Notes under the pieces: model-generated
What the model saw: only the letters and a program-made list of their open reading frames with translations
What the model was told of the DNA's origin: nothing
Database searches by the model: none
In this document: piece after piece, positions 1 to 7,006 of the stretch
Position numbering within the stretch: the first letter of the stretch is position 1
Layout: every line of letters begins with the position of its first letter
Source: Tardiphaga sp.
GTDB taxonomy: Bacteria > Pseudomonadota > Alphaproteobacteria > Rhizobiales > Xanthobacteraceae
Assembly: GCA_014377915.1 (NCBI GenBank)
Contig: JACMOT010000501.1
Location: 1 to 11,534, forward strand
Length of the DNA: 11,534 bases
Direction: 5' to 3'
Position numbers and translations under genes: made by a program

Positions 1-46
1 CCAGCCACACGGCAGTCGCCTTTGGCATCAGCGGTGCATTGCTCAT
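1..46 (-). CDS. trcR: TrcR / DUF1013 cell-cycle transcriptional regulator, N-terminal fragment
   Basis: Only the first 15 codons are present, and the rest lies beyond the left edge. They read MSNAPLMPKATAVWL. The MPKATAVWL block is, from memory, the conserved start of the DUF1013 family (called TrcR in Caulobacter-type alphaproteobacteria), which normally continues with VDNTAL and a helix-turn-helix-like region. A strong Shine-Dalgarno sequence (AAGGAG on the minus strand, bases 54-59) sits 7 bases before the ATG at 44-46, so the start is secure. The gene is divergent from ispH. In known alphaproteobacteria the family is a small, well-conserved DNA-binding regulator tied to cell-cycle transcription; that role is family knowledge and cannot be seen here. 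The identification rests on a short peptide, but the match is distinctive. Confidence 0.72.
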   Translation of the reverse strand, partial: MSNAPLMPKATAVWL

Positions 47-62
47 GGCAAATCTCCTTTAC

Positions 63-91
63 GCTCCGCCCACCTTTTTTGGAGGCGGAGC
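63..91 (-). promoter_or_regulatory. Hairpin in the trcR leader, just upstream of its ribosome binding site
   Basis: Bases 63-70 (gctccgcc) and 84-91 (ggcggagc) are perfect 8-base inverted repeats around a 13-base loop holding an A-run on the minus strand. The stem ends 3 bases before the AAGGAG of trcR. In the trcR transcript it would form a GC-rich hairpin almost touching the ribosome binding site, so it could modulate translation or mRNA stability. It has no U-run on the trcR strand downstream, so it is not an obvious terminator. The structure is seen directly; any regulatory role is inference. Confidence 0.4.
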
Positions 92-127
92 CGTCTGGTC
101 ATCGGGGATGACGGGGAATTCAGGCTG

Positions 128-157
128 TATATAGTCTGTCCGGGGCTGGCCGCGCAA
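128..157 (-). promoter_or_regulatory. Possible sigma-70-type promoter for trcR
   Basis: On the minus strand a TTGCGC (152-157) is followed, after 18 bases, by TATATA (128-133). This is a moderate match to -35/-10 boxes, in the only AT-rich patch of the trcR-ispH intergenic region. Transcription would begin near base 121 and give a leader of about 75 bases containing the hairpin at 63-91. This is a consensus match only. I found no comparably good promoter for ispH on the plus strand; a TTGACA at 175-180 has no good -10 partner at 16-18 bases. Confidence 0.3.
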
Positions 158-327
158 TGGAAGACTGTTCGGCCTTGACAGGGCGGCCAGACGGCCCCAA
201 GTCCTCTTACTGGACGCCAAGTGCTTCCTGAAACAGGCTCTTTGGCCTATTGTCCCCCTGGATCTGAGCGCCTCGCACCCGACATCCCGGGTGGCTCGGA
301 CCTTAAATGATCGCTGGATTGCCCAAT

Positions 328-1290
328 ATGCAGGCCAAACCGCCTCTGAAAATCGTGCTTTGTTCACCGCGCGGCTTCTGCGCCGGCGTGGTCCGGGCCA
401 TTGATACGGTGGAACGCGCTTTGGCGATCCATGGCGCGCCGGTCTATGTCCGGCATGAAATCGTCCATAACAAATATGTGGTCGACAGCCTGAAGACCAA
501 GGGCGCGATTTTTGTCGAGGAACTGGCCGAAATCCCCGACAACACCTCGGCGCCGGTGGTATTTTCCGCTCATGGCGTGCCTAAATCGGTTCCCGCCGAC
601 GCCAAGCAGCGCAATTTCTTCTCGCTGGATGCCACCTGCCCGCTGGTCACCAAGGTGCACCGCGAGGCGGCGATCCACTTCAAGCGCGGCCGTGAAATCC
701 TTCTGATCGGGCATTCGCACCATCCGGAAGTGGTCGGCACCCTCGGCCAGCTGCCGCCCGGCGCGGTCGAGCTGATCGAGACCGCCCATGACGCGGCGAC
801 CTTCACGCCGAAGGACCCCAACAACCTGGCTTTCGTGACCCAGACCACGCTGTCGATCGATGACACCGCGGAAATCGTCGAGGTGCTGAAGAAGCGCTTC
901 CCGACCATCAACGGACCGCACAAGGAAGACATCTGCTACGCCACCACCAACCGCCAGCTGGCGGTGAAGAAGGTGGCGCCGGTGGGCGATGCGCTGATCG
1001 TGGTCGGCGCGCCGAATTCGTCGAACTCGCAGCGGTTGCGCGAAGTGGCCGAGCGCGAGGGCTGCAAGGTCTCGGTGCTGGCGCAGCGCGCCTCCGACCT
1101 CGACTGGAGCATGTTCGAAGGCATCACCAGCCTCGGCATCACGGCGGGCGCCTCGGCGCCGGAAGTGATCGTCGAGGAAATCATGGGCGCCTTCGCCGAG
1201 CGTTATGAACTGCATGTCGAGACAGTGTCGGCCGCGGAGGAAAACGAATTCTTCCCGTTGCCGCGCTCGCTGCGTCCCGACGCGGCGTAA
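328..1290 (+). CDS. ispH: 4-hydroxy-3-methylbut-2-enyl diphosphate reductase (IspH/LytB)
   Basis: Catalyses the last step of the MEP pathway, reducing HMBPP to IPP and DMAPP with a [4Fe-4S] cluster in the cytoplasm. Counting from the ATG at 328 (320 aa), the three cluster cysteines are C18 (PRGFCAGV), C104 (DATCPLV) and C203 ([11 protein letters not shown]), matching C12, C96 and C197 of E. coli. Also visible are the HEIVHNKYV and SAHGVPK substrate-binding histidines, HPEVVG with the catalytic glutamate (E134), TQTTLS, and the SSNSQRL diphosphate-binding loop. Length is normal for the family. An in-frame ATG at 307 would add seven residues (MIAGLPN); neither start has a strong Shine-Dalgarno, and [11 protein letters not shown] at 328 better matches the usual N-terminus of rhizobial homologues as I recall them. 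It is the first gene of a three-gene run, with thrB 5 bases downstream. Confidence 0.96.
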   Translation: MQAKPPLKIVLCSPRGFCAGVVRAIDTVERALAIHGAPVYVRHEIVHNKYVVDSLKTKGAIFVEELAEIPDNTSAPVVFSAHGVPKSVPADAKQRNFFSLDATCPLVTKVHREAAIHFKRGREILLIGHSHHPEVVGTLGQLPPGAVELIETAHDAATFTPKDPNNLAFVTQTTLSIDDTAEIVEVLKKRFPTINGPHKEDICYATTNRQLAVKKVAPVGDALIVVGAPNSSNSQRLREVAEREGCKVSVLAQRASDLDWSMFEGITSLGITAGASAPEVIVEEIMGAFAERYELHVETVSAAEENEFFPLPRSLRPDAA

Positions 1291-1295
1291 CTTCC

Positions 1296-2276
1296 ATGGC
1301 GGTCTATACCGACGTTAGCGCCGATGAACTGTCGGAGTTTCTGGCGGCCTACGATATCGGCCAGTTGTTGTCCTACAAGGGCATCGCCGAAGGCGTCGAG
1401 AACTCCAACTTTCTGATGCACACCACGGCGGGCTCGTTCTTCCTGACGCTGTACGAAAAGCGCACGGCGGTTGGTGACCTGCCGTTCTTCCTCGGCCTGA
1501 TGTCGCATCTCGCCGCCCGTGGCATTCCCTGTCCCGAGCCGGTGAAGATGCGCGACGGCACCATGCTCGGCACGCTGGCCGGTCGGCCGGCGGCGATCAT
1601 CGACTTTCTCGAGGGCGTGTGGCCGCGCAAGCCGACTGCCGCGCATTGCACCGGGATCGGCCAGACGCTGGCCAAGATGCATCTGGCCGGCCAGGATTTT
1701 TCCATGAGCCGTCCGAACGCGCTGTCGGTGTCGGGCTGGCGGCCGCTGTTCGCCGCTGCGGCCGCGCGGGCCAACGATGTGCAGCCGGGTCTGCGCGAAT
1801 TTCTGGCCTCCGAACTGAACTACCTCGAAGGCCGCTGGCCGAAGGATCTGCCGAGCGGCGTGATCCATGCCGATGCGTTTCCCGACAACGTGCTGTTTCT
1901 GGCTGACGAACTCTCCGGCCTGATCGATTTCTATTTCGGCTGCAACGACATGTTCGCCTATGATGTTGCGATCTGCCTCAACGCCTGGTGCTTCGAGCCT
2001 GATCATTCCTTCAACGTCACCAAGGCGCGGGCGTTTCTGTCGGCCTATGGCCGCGAGCGAAAACTGTCCGATGCCGAGCAGAATGCGCTGCCGCTGCTGG
2101 CGCGGGGCGCCGCGCTGCGCTTCCTGCTGACGCGGCTGGTCGATCTGCTCAACGTGCCACCCGGTGCGCTGGTGCAGCCGAAGGATCCACTGGAATATGT
2201 CCGCAAGCTGCGGTTTCATCAGTCGGTGAAGGGCATGGCCGATTACGGCGTCGAAGTTCAGGGACTGCGCGCATGA
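1296..2276 (+). CDS. thrB: Homoserine kinase, ThrB (aminoglycoside phosphotransferase-fold type)
   Basis: Phosphorylates L-homoserine to O-phosphohomoserine, the committed step to threonine. The 326-aa protein belongs to the APH/choline-kinase fold used by alphaproteobacteria and pseudomonads, not the GHMP-kinase type of E. coli. Visible features are the N-terminal nucleotide-binding lobe ([14 protein letters not shown], then FFLTLYEK with the ATP-contacting lysine), the Brenner motif HADAFPDN with H191, D193 and N198, and the metal-binding aspartate D211 in LIDFYFG. The start lies 5 bases after the ispH stop with no convincing Shine-Dalgarno, so translational coupling to ispH is likely. Its stop codon overlaps the start of rnhA. 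Length and motifs are intact. Confidence 0.95.
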   Translation: MAVYTDVSADELSEFLAAYDIGQLLSYKGIAEGVENSNFLMHTTAGSFFLTLYEKRTAVGDLPFFLGLMSHLAARGIPCPEPVKMRDGTMLGTLAGRPAAIIDFLEGVWPRKPTAAHCTGIGQTLAKMHLAGQDFSMSRPNALSVSGWRPLFAAAAARANDVQPGLREFLASELNYLEGRWPKDLPSGVIHADAFPDNVLFLADELSGLIDFYFGCNDMFAYDVAICLNAWCFEPDHSFNVTKARAFLSAYGRERKLSDAEQNALPLLARGAALRFLLTRLVDLLNVPPGALVQPKDPLEYVRKLRFHQSVKGMADYGVEVQGLRA

Positions 2277-2716
2277 CTCCGGTTCTGATCCATACCGACG
2301 GCGCCTGTTCCGGCAATCCCGGTCCCGGCGGCTGGGGCGCGATTCTGAAATTCGGCGATGCCGAAAAGGAATTGAAGGGCGGTGAGGCGCACACCACCAA
2401 TAACCGGATGGAGCTGATGGCGGCGATCGCGGCGCTGGAAGCGCTGAAGAAGCCGTGCAGCGTCGATCTGCACACCGACAGCCAGTATTTGCGCAATGGC
2501 ATCACCAGCTGGATTCACGGCTGGAAGAAGAACGGCTGGAAGACCGCCGACCGGAAGCCGGTGAAGAATGTCGATCTGTGGCAGCGGCTCGATGCCGCGC
2601 TGCATACCCACGAGATCCGCTGGCACTGGGTCAAGGGCCACGCTGGCCATGCCGAGAACGAGCGTGCCGATCAGTTGTCTCGGGATGGTCTGATCGAGAA
2701 CAGGAACAAGAAGTAA
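2273..2716 (+). CDS. rnhA: Ribonuclease HI
   Basis: Cleaves the RNA strand of RNA-DNA hybrids: R-loops, Okazaki primers and embedded ribonucleotides. The 147-aa protein is a full-length bacterial RNase HI. The catalytic set is complete: D9 ([16 protein letters not shown]), E47 ([11 protein letters not shown]), D69 (LHTDSQYL), H123 (VKGHAGH) and D133 (NERADQL), equivalent to E. coli D10, E48, D70, H124 and D134. The W-rich basic handle (HGWKKNGWK, about residues 82-90) that binds the hybrid is present. The ATG overlaps the thrB stop (ATGA at 2273-2276), so it is very probably coupled to thrB in an ispH-thrB-rnhA operon. A hairpin repeat and T-run follow the stop codon. Confidence 0.97.
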   Translation: MTPVLIHTDGACSGNPGPGGWGAILKFGDAEKELKGGEAHTTNNRMELMAAIAALEALKKPCSVDLHTDSQYLRNGITSWIHGWKKNGWKTADRKPVKNVDLWQRLDAALHTHEIRWHWVKGHAGHAENERADQLSRDGLIENRNKK

Positions 2717-2727
2717 GCAGGTCCGTT

Positions 2728-2855
2728 CCCCGGATGCTGCGCAACGCGTCGCGCTCGCGACGTGGTGCGCTGCTGATCCGGGGTCCCGGTTTCTTGACGA
2801 ATACCGGGATCCCGGCTCTGCGGAGCGGCATGAAGAATGCCGCACCGCGTCCGGG
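2728..2855. repeat. Composite palindromic (REP-like) intergenic repeat of two hairpins
   Basis: Two large hairpins fill the convergent rnhA/peroxiredoxin gap. Hairpin 1 runs from 2728 to 2783: CCCCGGAT (2728-2735) pairs with ATCCGGGG (2776-2783), further pairs continue inward with a 2-base bulge and a few mismatches, and the tip CGTCGCG (2747-2753) / CGCGACG (2756-2762) is perfect. Hairpin 2 runs from 2811 to 2855: CCCGG (2811-2815) / CCGGG (2851-2855), GCGG (2820-2823) / CCGC (2845-2848), and GCGGCAT (2825-2831) / ATGCCGC (2837-2843) with a 5-base loop. A third pairing, 2778-2790 with 2803-2815 (13 bases, one G-T wobble), would compete with both. From memory, the motifs around CCGGATGCTGCGC, GATCCGGGG and CCCGGCTCTGCGGAGC are typical of a repeat scattered between genes of Bradyrhizobium-type genomes. 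I cannot count copies here. Confidence 0.7.
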
Positions 2856-2871
2856 AAACGGGCCGTTTTTT
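2811..2871 (+). terminator. Likely intrinsic terminator of the ispH-thrB-rnhA operon
   Basis: Hairpin 2 of the repeat, then a small AAACG/CGTTT stem (2856-2860 with 2864-2868), lead into a run of six T (2866-2871) on the plus strand. This is about 150 bases after the rnhA stop. The T-run overlaps the stop codon of the convergent peroxiredoxin gene (2870-2872), so the two units would meet here. The stem immediately next to the T-run is short and partly AT, so efficiency is uncertain. Confidence 0.45.
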
Positions 2872-3355
2872 ATAGCTGACCGAGCAGCGTGTCGCCGCCG
2901 GACACCTCGACCTTGCCGGGGTTTGGCTCGAGGTTGAACTTGGTGACGACGCCGTCTTCCACCAGCATCGAGTAGCGGTGCGAGCGGATGCCGAGGCCAT
3001 TGCCGGAGCCGTCCAGTTCCATGCCGATCGCCTTGGTGAATTCGGCGTTGCCGTCGGCGAGGAAGGTGGCCTCGTCGCGCAGGTCGGTGTCCTTCTTCCA
3101 GGCGTTCATCACGAAGGCGTCGTTGACCGAGATCACCGCGATGCTGTCGACGCCCTTGTCCTTCATGGCATAGGCGTTGAGGAAGATGCTCGGCAGATGC
3201 ATCTTGTGGCAGGTGCCGGTATAGGCGCCGGGGACCGCGAACAGCGCGACCTTCTTGCCCTTGAACACGTCGTCGGTGGTCTTCACGGCGAGACCTTCCT
3301 CGGTCATCACGCGCAGCTTGGCCTCGGGCAGCTTGTCGCCAACTTTGATGGTCAT
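2870..3355 (-). CDS. Peroxiredoxin, Prx5/thioredoxin-fold type, single cysteine
   Basis: A 161-aa cytoplasmic thiol peroxidase that reduces H2O2 and organic hydroperoxides. The active-site motif PGAYTGTC gives P42, T46 and the peroxidatic cysteine C49, and R127 (SHRYSMLV) fits the conserved active-site arginine. HLPSIF and the NPGKVEVSGGDTLL end are typical of the Prx5-like, glutathione/glutaredoxin-linked group in proteobacteria. C49 is the only cysteine in the protein, so no internal disulfide can form and reduction must use an external thiol such as glutathione with glutaredoxin; the partner is inferred. The ATG has a good Shine-Dalgarno (GGAGAG at 3363-3368, 7 bases away). It converges on rnhA, and a repeat separates it from fadD, so it is probably transcribed on its own. 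Confidence 0.93.
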   Translation of the reverse strand: MTIKVGDKLPEAKLRVMTEEGLAVKTTDDVFKGKKVALFAVPGAYTGTCHKMHLPSIFLNAYAMKDKGVDSIAVISVNDAFVMNAWKKDTDLRDEATFLADGNAEFTKAIGMELDGSGNGLGIRSHRYSMLVEDGVVTKFNLEPNPGKVEVSGGDTLLGQL

Positions 3356-3437
3356 CGTCGATCTCTCCGTTAAATTTGCGAAGGTTTCTTAGACCATTTT
3401 TATGAACGAAGGAAATTGACGCGGGCGGGGATATCGC

Positions 3438-3532
3438 AGGGTGGGCAAAGCGACGCCGCGCGAGGCGCGGCGGCGCGTGCCCACGATCAGGCGTGGCGGT
3501 GGGCACGGCGCAACGGCGCCTTTGCCCGCCCT
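3438..3532. repeat. Three-part palindromic intergenic repeat between fadD and the peroxiredoxin gene
   Basis: The outer arms 3438-3450 (agggtgggcaaag) and 3520-3532 (ctttgcccgccct) pair over 13 bases with one G-T wobble. They enclose two further hairpins: a perfect 8-base stem CGCCGCGC (3454-3461) / GCGCGGCG (3465-3472) with a 3-base loop, and a perfect 9-base stem cgtgcccac (3476-3484) / gtgggcacg (3499-3507) with a 14-base loop. The whole would fold as a three-way junction. From memory, GGGTGGGCAAAG ... GTGGGCACGGCG ... CTTTGCCCACCCT is a repeat found many times in Bradyrhizobium-like genomes. It may act as a terminator or mRNA stabiliser for fadD, but there is no T-run. Confidence 0.7.
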
Positions 3533-3544
3533 AGGAGTCGGAGC

Positions 3545-5233
3545 TCACGCCGCCGCGTCGGTCTGTTTCTCGTCGCGGAGCTCACGTCGCAAAATTTTGC
3601 CGACATTGGTTTTCGGCAGCGAGGAGCGGAATTCGATCTGCTTCGGCACCTTGTAGTTGGTCAACTGGGTGCCGCAGAACGTGATCAGGTCCTCCGCCGA
3701 GAGGCTGGAATCCTTGCGGACCACAAAGGCCTTCACGGCCTCGCTGGTCCGGGCATCGACGACGCCGATGACCGCGCATTCCAGCACGCCGGGATGGCCG
3801 GCGATGACGTCCTCGATTTCGTTGGGATAGACGTTGAAGCCGGAGACGTTGATCATGTCCTTCTTGCGGTCGACGATGCGGGTGAAACCGTCCGCCGTCA
3901 TGATGCCAATGTCGCCGGTGCGGAAAAAGCCGTCAGGCGTCATCACCTGCACGGTGTCCGCCGGCCGGTTCCAGTAGCCGGACATGATCTGCGGGCCCTT
4001 GGCGCAGATCTCGCCGGGCTCGCCGAGCGGCACCTCGTTGCCCTCGTCGTCGCGGATCGAAATATAGGTCGAGGGCACCGGCACGCCGATGGTGCCGTTG
4101 AACTGGTCGATGTCGGCCGGGTTGCAGGTCAGCGTCGGCGAGGTTTCCGACAGGCCATAGCCTTCCGAAATCGGGCATCCGGTGGTCTTGAGCCACTTTT
4201 CGGCGACCGCCTTCTGCACCGCCATGCCGCCGCCATTCGAAATCTTCAGCTTGGAGAAATCGACCTGGTCGAAGCCGGGCGTGTTGAGCAGGCCATTATA
4301 CAGCGTGTTGACGGCCGGGAAATCATTGACCTGATACTTCATCAGCTCCTTGACGAAGCCGGCCATGTCGCGCGGGTTGGGGATCAGCAAATTGACGCCG
4401 CCGGCGCGCATCCCGAGCAGGAAGCAGGCCGTCAGCGCGAAGATGTGATACAGCGGCAGCGCGCAGACGATGAAGAGTTGCTCGACATGTGGCGGCTTGC
4501 GCAGCGCCGGCTGCAGCCAGGCGTCGTTCTGCAGCACATTGGCGAGAATGTTGCGATGGAGCAGGGTCGCGCCCTTGGAAAGCCCGGTGGTGCCGCCAGT
4601 ATATTGCAGGAAGGCGACGTCGTTGGGGCCGATCAAGGGCTTGCTGAATCTCAGGCCGCGGCCGGCCGCGAGCGCGTCATTGAACGACACCGAGCCGGGC
4701 AGGGACCACGCCGGCACCATCTTCTTGATGCGGCGGACCACCAGATTGACGATCACGCCCTTGAGGCCGAGCATGTCGCCCATGCTGCCGACGATCACGT
4801 GCTTCAGCGAAGTCTTGGCCACCACCTGCTGCACGGTATGGGCAAAATTCTCCAGTACGATGATCGCCTCGGCGCCGGAATCCCTGAGTTGGTGCTCAAG
4901 TTCGCGGGGCGTGTATAGCGGATTGACGTTGACCACGGCGTAGCCGGCACGCAGCACGGCGGAGGTCGCTACGGGGTGCTGCAGCACATTGGGCATCATG
5001 ATGGCGACGCGCGCGCCGCGGGCGAGGCCCTTGCTTTGCAGATAGGCGCCGAGCGCCAGCGACATCTCGTCGAGTTCGCGATAGGTGATCGACTTGTCCA
5101 TGCAGATGAAGGCCTTGCGGTCGCGAAACTTGGCAAAGCTCTCTTCCAGCAGGTCGACCAGCGACGGATACAGGGCCACGTCGATGTCGGCAGGCACGCC
5201 GGCCGGATATTGTTTAAGCCAGATCCGCTCCAT
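3545..5233 (-). CDS. fadD: Long-chain fatty-acid--CoA ligase (FadD-type AMP-dependent synthetase)
   Basis: Activates fatty acids to acyl-CoA through an acyl-adenylate, feeding beta-oxidation or phospholipid synthesis; FadD enzymes act at the inner face of the membrane. The 562-aa protein has all ANL-superfamily motifs in order: P-loop YTGGTTGLSKG (211-221), aromatic/adenine motif GYGLSET (358-364), TGD (439-441), the fatty-acyl-CoA synthetase signature with DRKKDMINVSGFNVYPNEIE (455-474), and the C-terminal catalytic lysine K546 in TNVGKILRRE. Length matches E. coli FadD (561). The ATG has a strong Shine-Dalgarno (GGGGAGA at 5241-5247, 7 bases away). Chain-length preference cannot be read from sequence; a related medium-chain ligase is possible. 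No beta-oxidation gene is adjacent. Confidence 0.92.
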   Translation of the reverse strand: MERIWLKQYPAGVPADIDVALYPSLVDLLEESFAKFRDRKAFICMDKSITYRELDEMSLALGAYLQSKGLARGARVAIMMPNVLQHPVATSAVLRAGYAVVNVNPLYTPRELEHQLRDSGAEAIIVLENFAHTVQQVVAKTSLKHVIVGSMGDMLGLKGVIVNLVVRRIKKMVPAWSLPGSVSFNDALAAGRGLRFSKPLIGPNDVAFLQYTGGTTGLSKGATLLHRNILANVLQNDAWLQPALRKPPHVEQLFIVCALPLYHIFALTACFLLGMRAGGVNLLIPNPRDMAGFVKELMKYQVNDFPAVNTLYNGLLNTPGFDQVDFSKLKISNGGGMAVQKAVAEKWLKTTGCPISEGYGLSETSPTLTCNPADIDQFNGTIGVPVPSTYISIRDDEGNEVPLGEPGEICAKGPQIMSGYWNRPADTVQVMTPDGFFRTGDIGIMTADGFTRIVDRKKDMINVSGFNVYPNEIEDVIAGHPGVLECAVIGVVDARTSEAVKAFVVRKDSSLSAEDLITFCGTQLTNYKVPKQIEFRSSLPKTNVGKILRRELRDEKQTDAAA

Positions 5234-5267
5234 GGCTCATTCTCCCCAAGCGTTGTTGTTTCGCGGA

Positions 5268-5297
5268 AGTATCGGACAAATCAGCCAGCGATAGCAA
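5268..5297 (-). promoter_or_regulatory. Possible sigma-70-type promoter for fadD
   Basis: On the minus strand TTGCTA (5292-5297) and GATACT (5268-5273) are separated by 18 bases, each matching four of six consensus positions. Transcription would start near 5261, about 28 bases before the fadD ATG. This fits fadD having its own transcript despite lying downstream of the carboxypeptidase gene. It is a consensus match only. Confidence 0.3.
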
Positions 5298-5366
5298 GGC
5301 GCGCCGCAGCATCGCGACGGACGAAATGTCACCGGTCTTGGCCGGCGCGCGGCTGTCGACGAAAGT

Positions 5367-6848
5367 CTAGGTCCGCGGTGTCGAAGGCGCCGGCTTCGCT
5401 TCACCGGTGGCGTCCTTGGGCGTCGGCCTGACGGCTGCCTTCGGTTTGGCCGGGGTCGCTGCTGGTTTGACGGCCGTCGTGGAGGTTGCCGCGGCGGGCT
5501 TGGGCGCGGGCTTTGCGGCTGTGGCTGCAGGCTTGGTCGCGGGTGGTTTCGCCGCAGGCTTAGTGGCTGCCGGCTTGGCGTCGGCCGCGTCTGCGCCGGC
5601 TTCGGGCTTCTTGGCCGCGGCACGCGCGGTCTTCTTGACCCGGGCCTTTGGCGTCTGCTTGGCCTCTTCCACCGCATTGGCGGCGATCAGGTCGGCGCCG
5701 GTCTTCTTCGGTCCGAGATAGACGATCACGGGCTCGGACGGCGCCGGCGCGGCGGCGATCATGTCGAGCGGTCGCAACGTCGGCGGCTGCAGTCCGGCGG
5801 TGAAGAAGGTCATGGCATTCTCCGCGCCGGATTCTCCGCTGGCGACGGTTTCCTCGTCGGCGTCGCTGGCGGGTCGCTTGCGTTTCGGGCCGCACATCTC
5901 ATCGCGCAGGTTCGGCGGCGCGGCGTCGATTGGTACCAGGCTGTCGACGGTCCCGAGCGCCGGGCGCAACCAGGTCAGATTGTTGTTGTTGGAAAAGCCG
6001 CGCTCCAGCAATTGGGCGGCCTTGACGGCGCGGGCCTGGCCGGACGACGAACCCAGCACGACGGCGATCAGCCGCTTACCGTTGCGGGTCGCGGTGGCCA
6101 CCAGATTGTAGCCGGAGGCGCAGATGAAACCCGTCTTCATGCCGTCGGCGCCAGGGTAGCGGCCGATCAGCCGGTTGAAATTCTGCGTCACCCGGCGGCC
6201 GAACTTCATCGACGGGATGTGGACGAAATATTCGTATTCCGGCAGATCGTGAATGATGGCGCGGGCCAGGATCGCGAGATCGCGAGCCGATGTCACGTGT
6301 CCGTCCGCAGGCAGACCGTTCGGGTTGACGTAATGCGTCTGCGTCATGCCGAGCCGGGCCGCGTTGGCATTCATCTGTTCCGAAAACCCGTCGATCGAAC
6401 CGCCAATGCCTTCCGCCAGTACCGCGGCCATGTCGTTGGCCGACTTGACCATCATCATGGTCATGGCATTTTCGATGGTCAGCTGGGTGCCGGCCTTGAA
6501 GCCCATCTTGGACGGCGCCTGCGCCGCCGCCGTCGGCGACACCGTCACCAGCGTTTCGAGGCTGACGCGGCGTTCCTTGACCGCCTTCAACACCACATAG
6601 GCTGTCATCAGCTTCGTGACGGAGGCCGGATACCACGGATAGGTCGCGTTCTCGGCCTGCAGTACCTTGCCGGACTCCACTTCAACGACGAGCAGCGCCT
6701 CGGCGCTGGCGGCACGCGGCGCGATGGCGGCGATGGCCAAACCGGCGGCAAAAACGATGGCATTCCATGACAGCAGGCGACGTGAGGCGAAGGAAAAATA
6801 CACTATCCGATTCCGGTCCTTTGCAGATCGTCCGCGTTGCCCGGGCAT
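5367..6848 (-). CDS. Serine-type D-Ala-D-Ala carboxypeptidase (peptidase S11, PBP5-like) with Ala/Pro/Lys-rich C-terminal tail
   Basis: A periplasmic low-molecular-weight penicillin-binding protein that trims the terminal D-Ala from peptidoglycan pentapeptides. Counting from the ATG at 6846-6848 (493 aa), a signal peptide ends near residue 49 (APRAASA, then EALLVVEVESG). The catalytic motifs are S76-V-T-K79 (PASVTKLMTAY), S136-A-N (KSANDMAAVLAE) and K238-T-G (GMKTGFICASGYN). The S11 domain ends near residue 290. The next 100 residues are poorly recognisable, and the last 95 or so are a low-complexity tail of repeated KPAA/KPAAT units, unlike the amphipathic anchor helix of E. coli PBP5. Other starts are a TTG at 6858-6860 and a GTG at 6801-6803; the GTG would give a more compact signal peptide (YFSFASRRLLSWNAIVFAAG), so the start is uncertain. 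Confidence 0.9.
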   Translation of the reverse strand: MPGQRGRSAKDRNRIVYFSFASRRLLSWNAIVFAAGLAIAAIAPRAASAEALLVVEVESGKVLQAENATYPWYPASVTKLMTAYVVLKAVKERRVSLETLVTVSPTAAAQAPSKMGFKAGTQLTIENAMTMMMVKSANDMAAVLAEGIGGSIDGFSEQMNANAARLGMTQTHYVNPNGLPADGHVTSARDLAILARAIIHDLPEYEYFVHIPSMKFGRRVTQNFNRLIGRYPGADGMKTGFICASGYNLVATATRNGKRLIAVVLGSSSGQARAVKAAQLLERGFSNNNNLTWLRPALGTVDSLVPIDAAPPNLRDEMCGPKRKRPASDADEETVASGESGAENAMTFFTAGLQPPTLRPLDMIAAAPAPSEPVIVYLGPKKTGADLIAANAVEEAKQTPKARVKKTARAAAKKPEAGADAADAKPAATKPAAKPPATKPAATAAKPAPKPAAATSTTAVKPAATPAKPKAAVRPTPKDATGEAKPAPSTPRT

Positions 6849-6962
6849 GGCGCGCAGCAATCCTGAAATGTGTGGTTCGGGGCTTTCATACCAGTCGCCA
6901 TGGCATGGTGACGGCGCAAACCTATACCGGCTGCAAGCATCAGAACAGTGGTTGACGCCCTG

Positions 6963-6986
6963 ATTCGGCGCTTAAAGGGGCCGAAT
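6963..6986 (-). terminator. Weak hairpin after the ABC exporter gene
   Basis: Bases 6963-6969 (attcggc) and 6980-6986 (gccgaat) form a perfect 7-base stem with a 10-base loop, about 20 bases past the exporter stop codon. No U-run follows on the minus strand, so it may be an attenuator, a 3' stabiliser or chance. Confidence 0.25.
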
Positions 6987-7006
6987 TTCGACTGGCCACC
7001 CGCGGC

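Noticed and set aside
175..180. TTGACA as a -35 box for ispH
   Set aside because: No -10-like hexamer lies 16-18 bases downstream; that region is GC-rich.
59..367. 102-codon minus-strand open frame across the trcR-ispH gap
   Set aside because: It runs through the trcR promoter and leader region, overlaps the ispH start, and has no ribosome site or family resemblance.
364..1215. 283-codon minus-strand open frame opposite ispH
   Set aside because: It is the shadow of ispH in high-GC DNA, has biased composition and no recognisable motif.
1203..2219. 338-codon minus-strand open frame opposite thrB
   Set aside because: Rich in Arg/Gln/His with no motifs, while the plus strand encodes an intact ThrB with its catalytic residues.
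2631..3506. 291-codon minus-strand frame spanning the peroxiredoxin and both repeats
   Set aside because: It is a frame-shifted shadow of the peroxiredoxin gene extended through palindromic repeats.
3416..4918. 500-codon plus-strand open frame opposite fadD
   Set aside because: It is antisense to a complete, motif-rich FadD. Its predicted protein is Arg/Asp/His/Val-rich with no domain, as expected from the complement of a GC-rich gene.
6012..6770. 252-codon plus-strand open frame opposite the carboxypeptidase gene
   Set aside because: Antisense to the region coding the SVTK, SAN and KTG motifs, with His/Arg/Gly-rich composition typical of a shadow frame.
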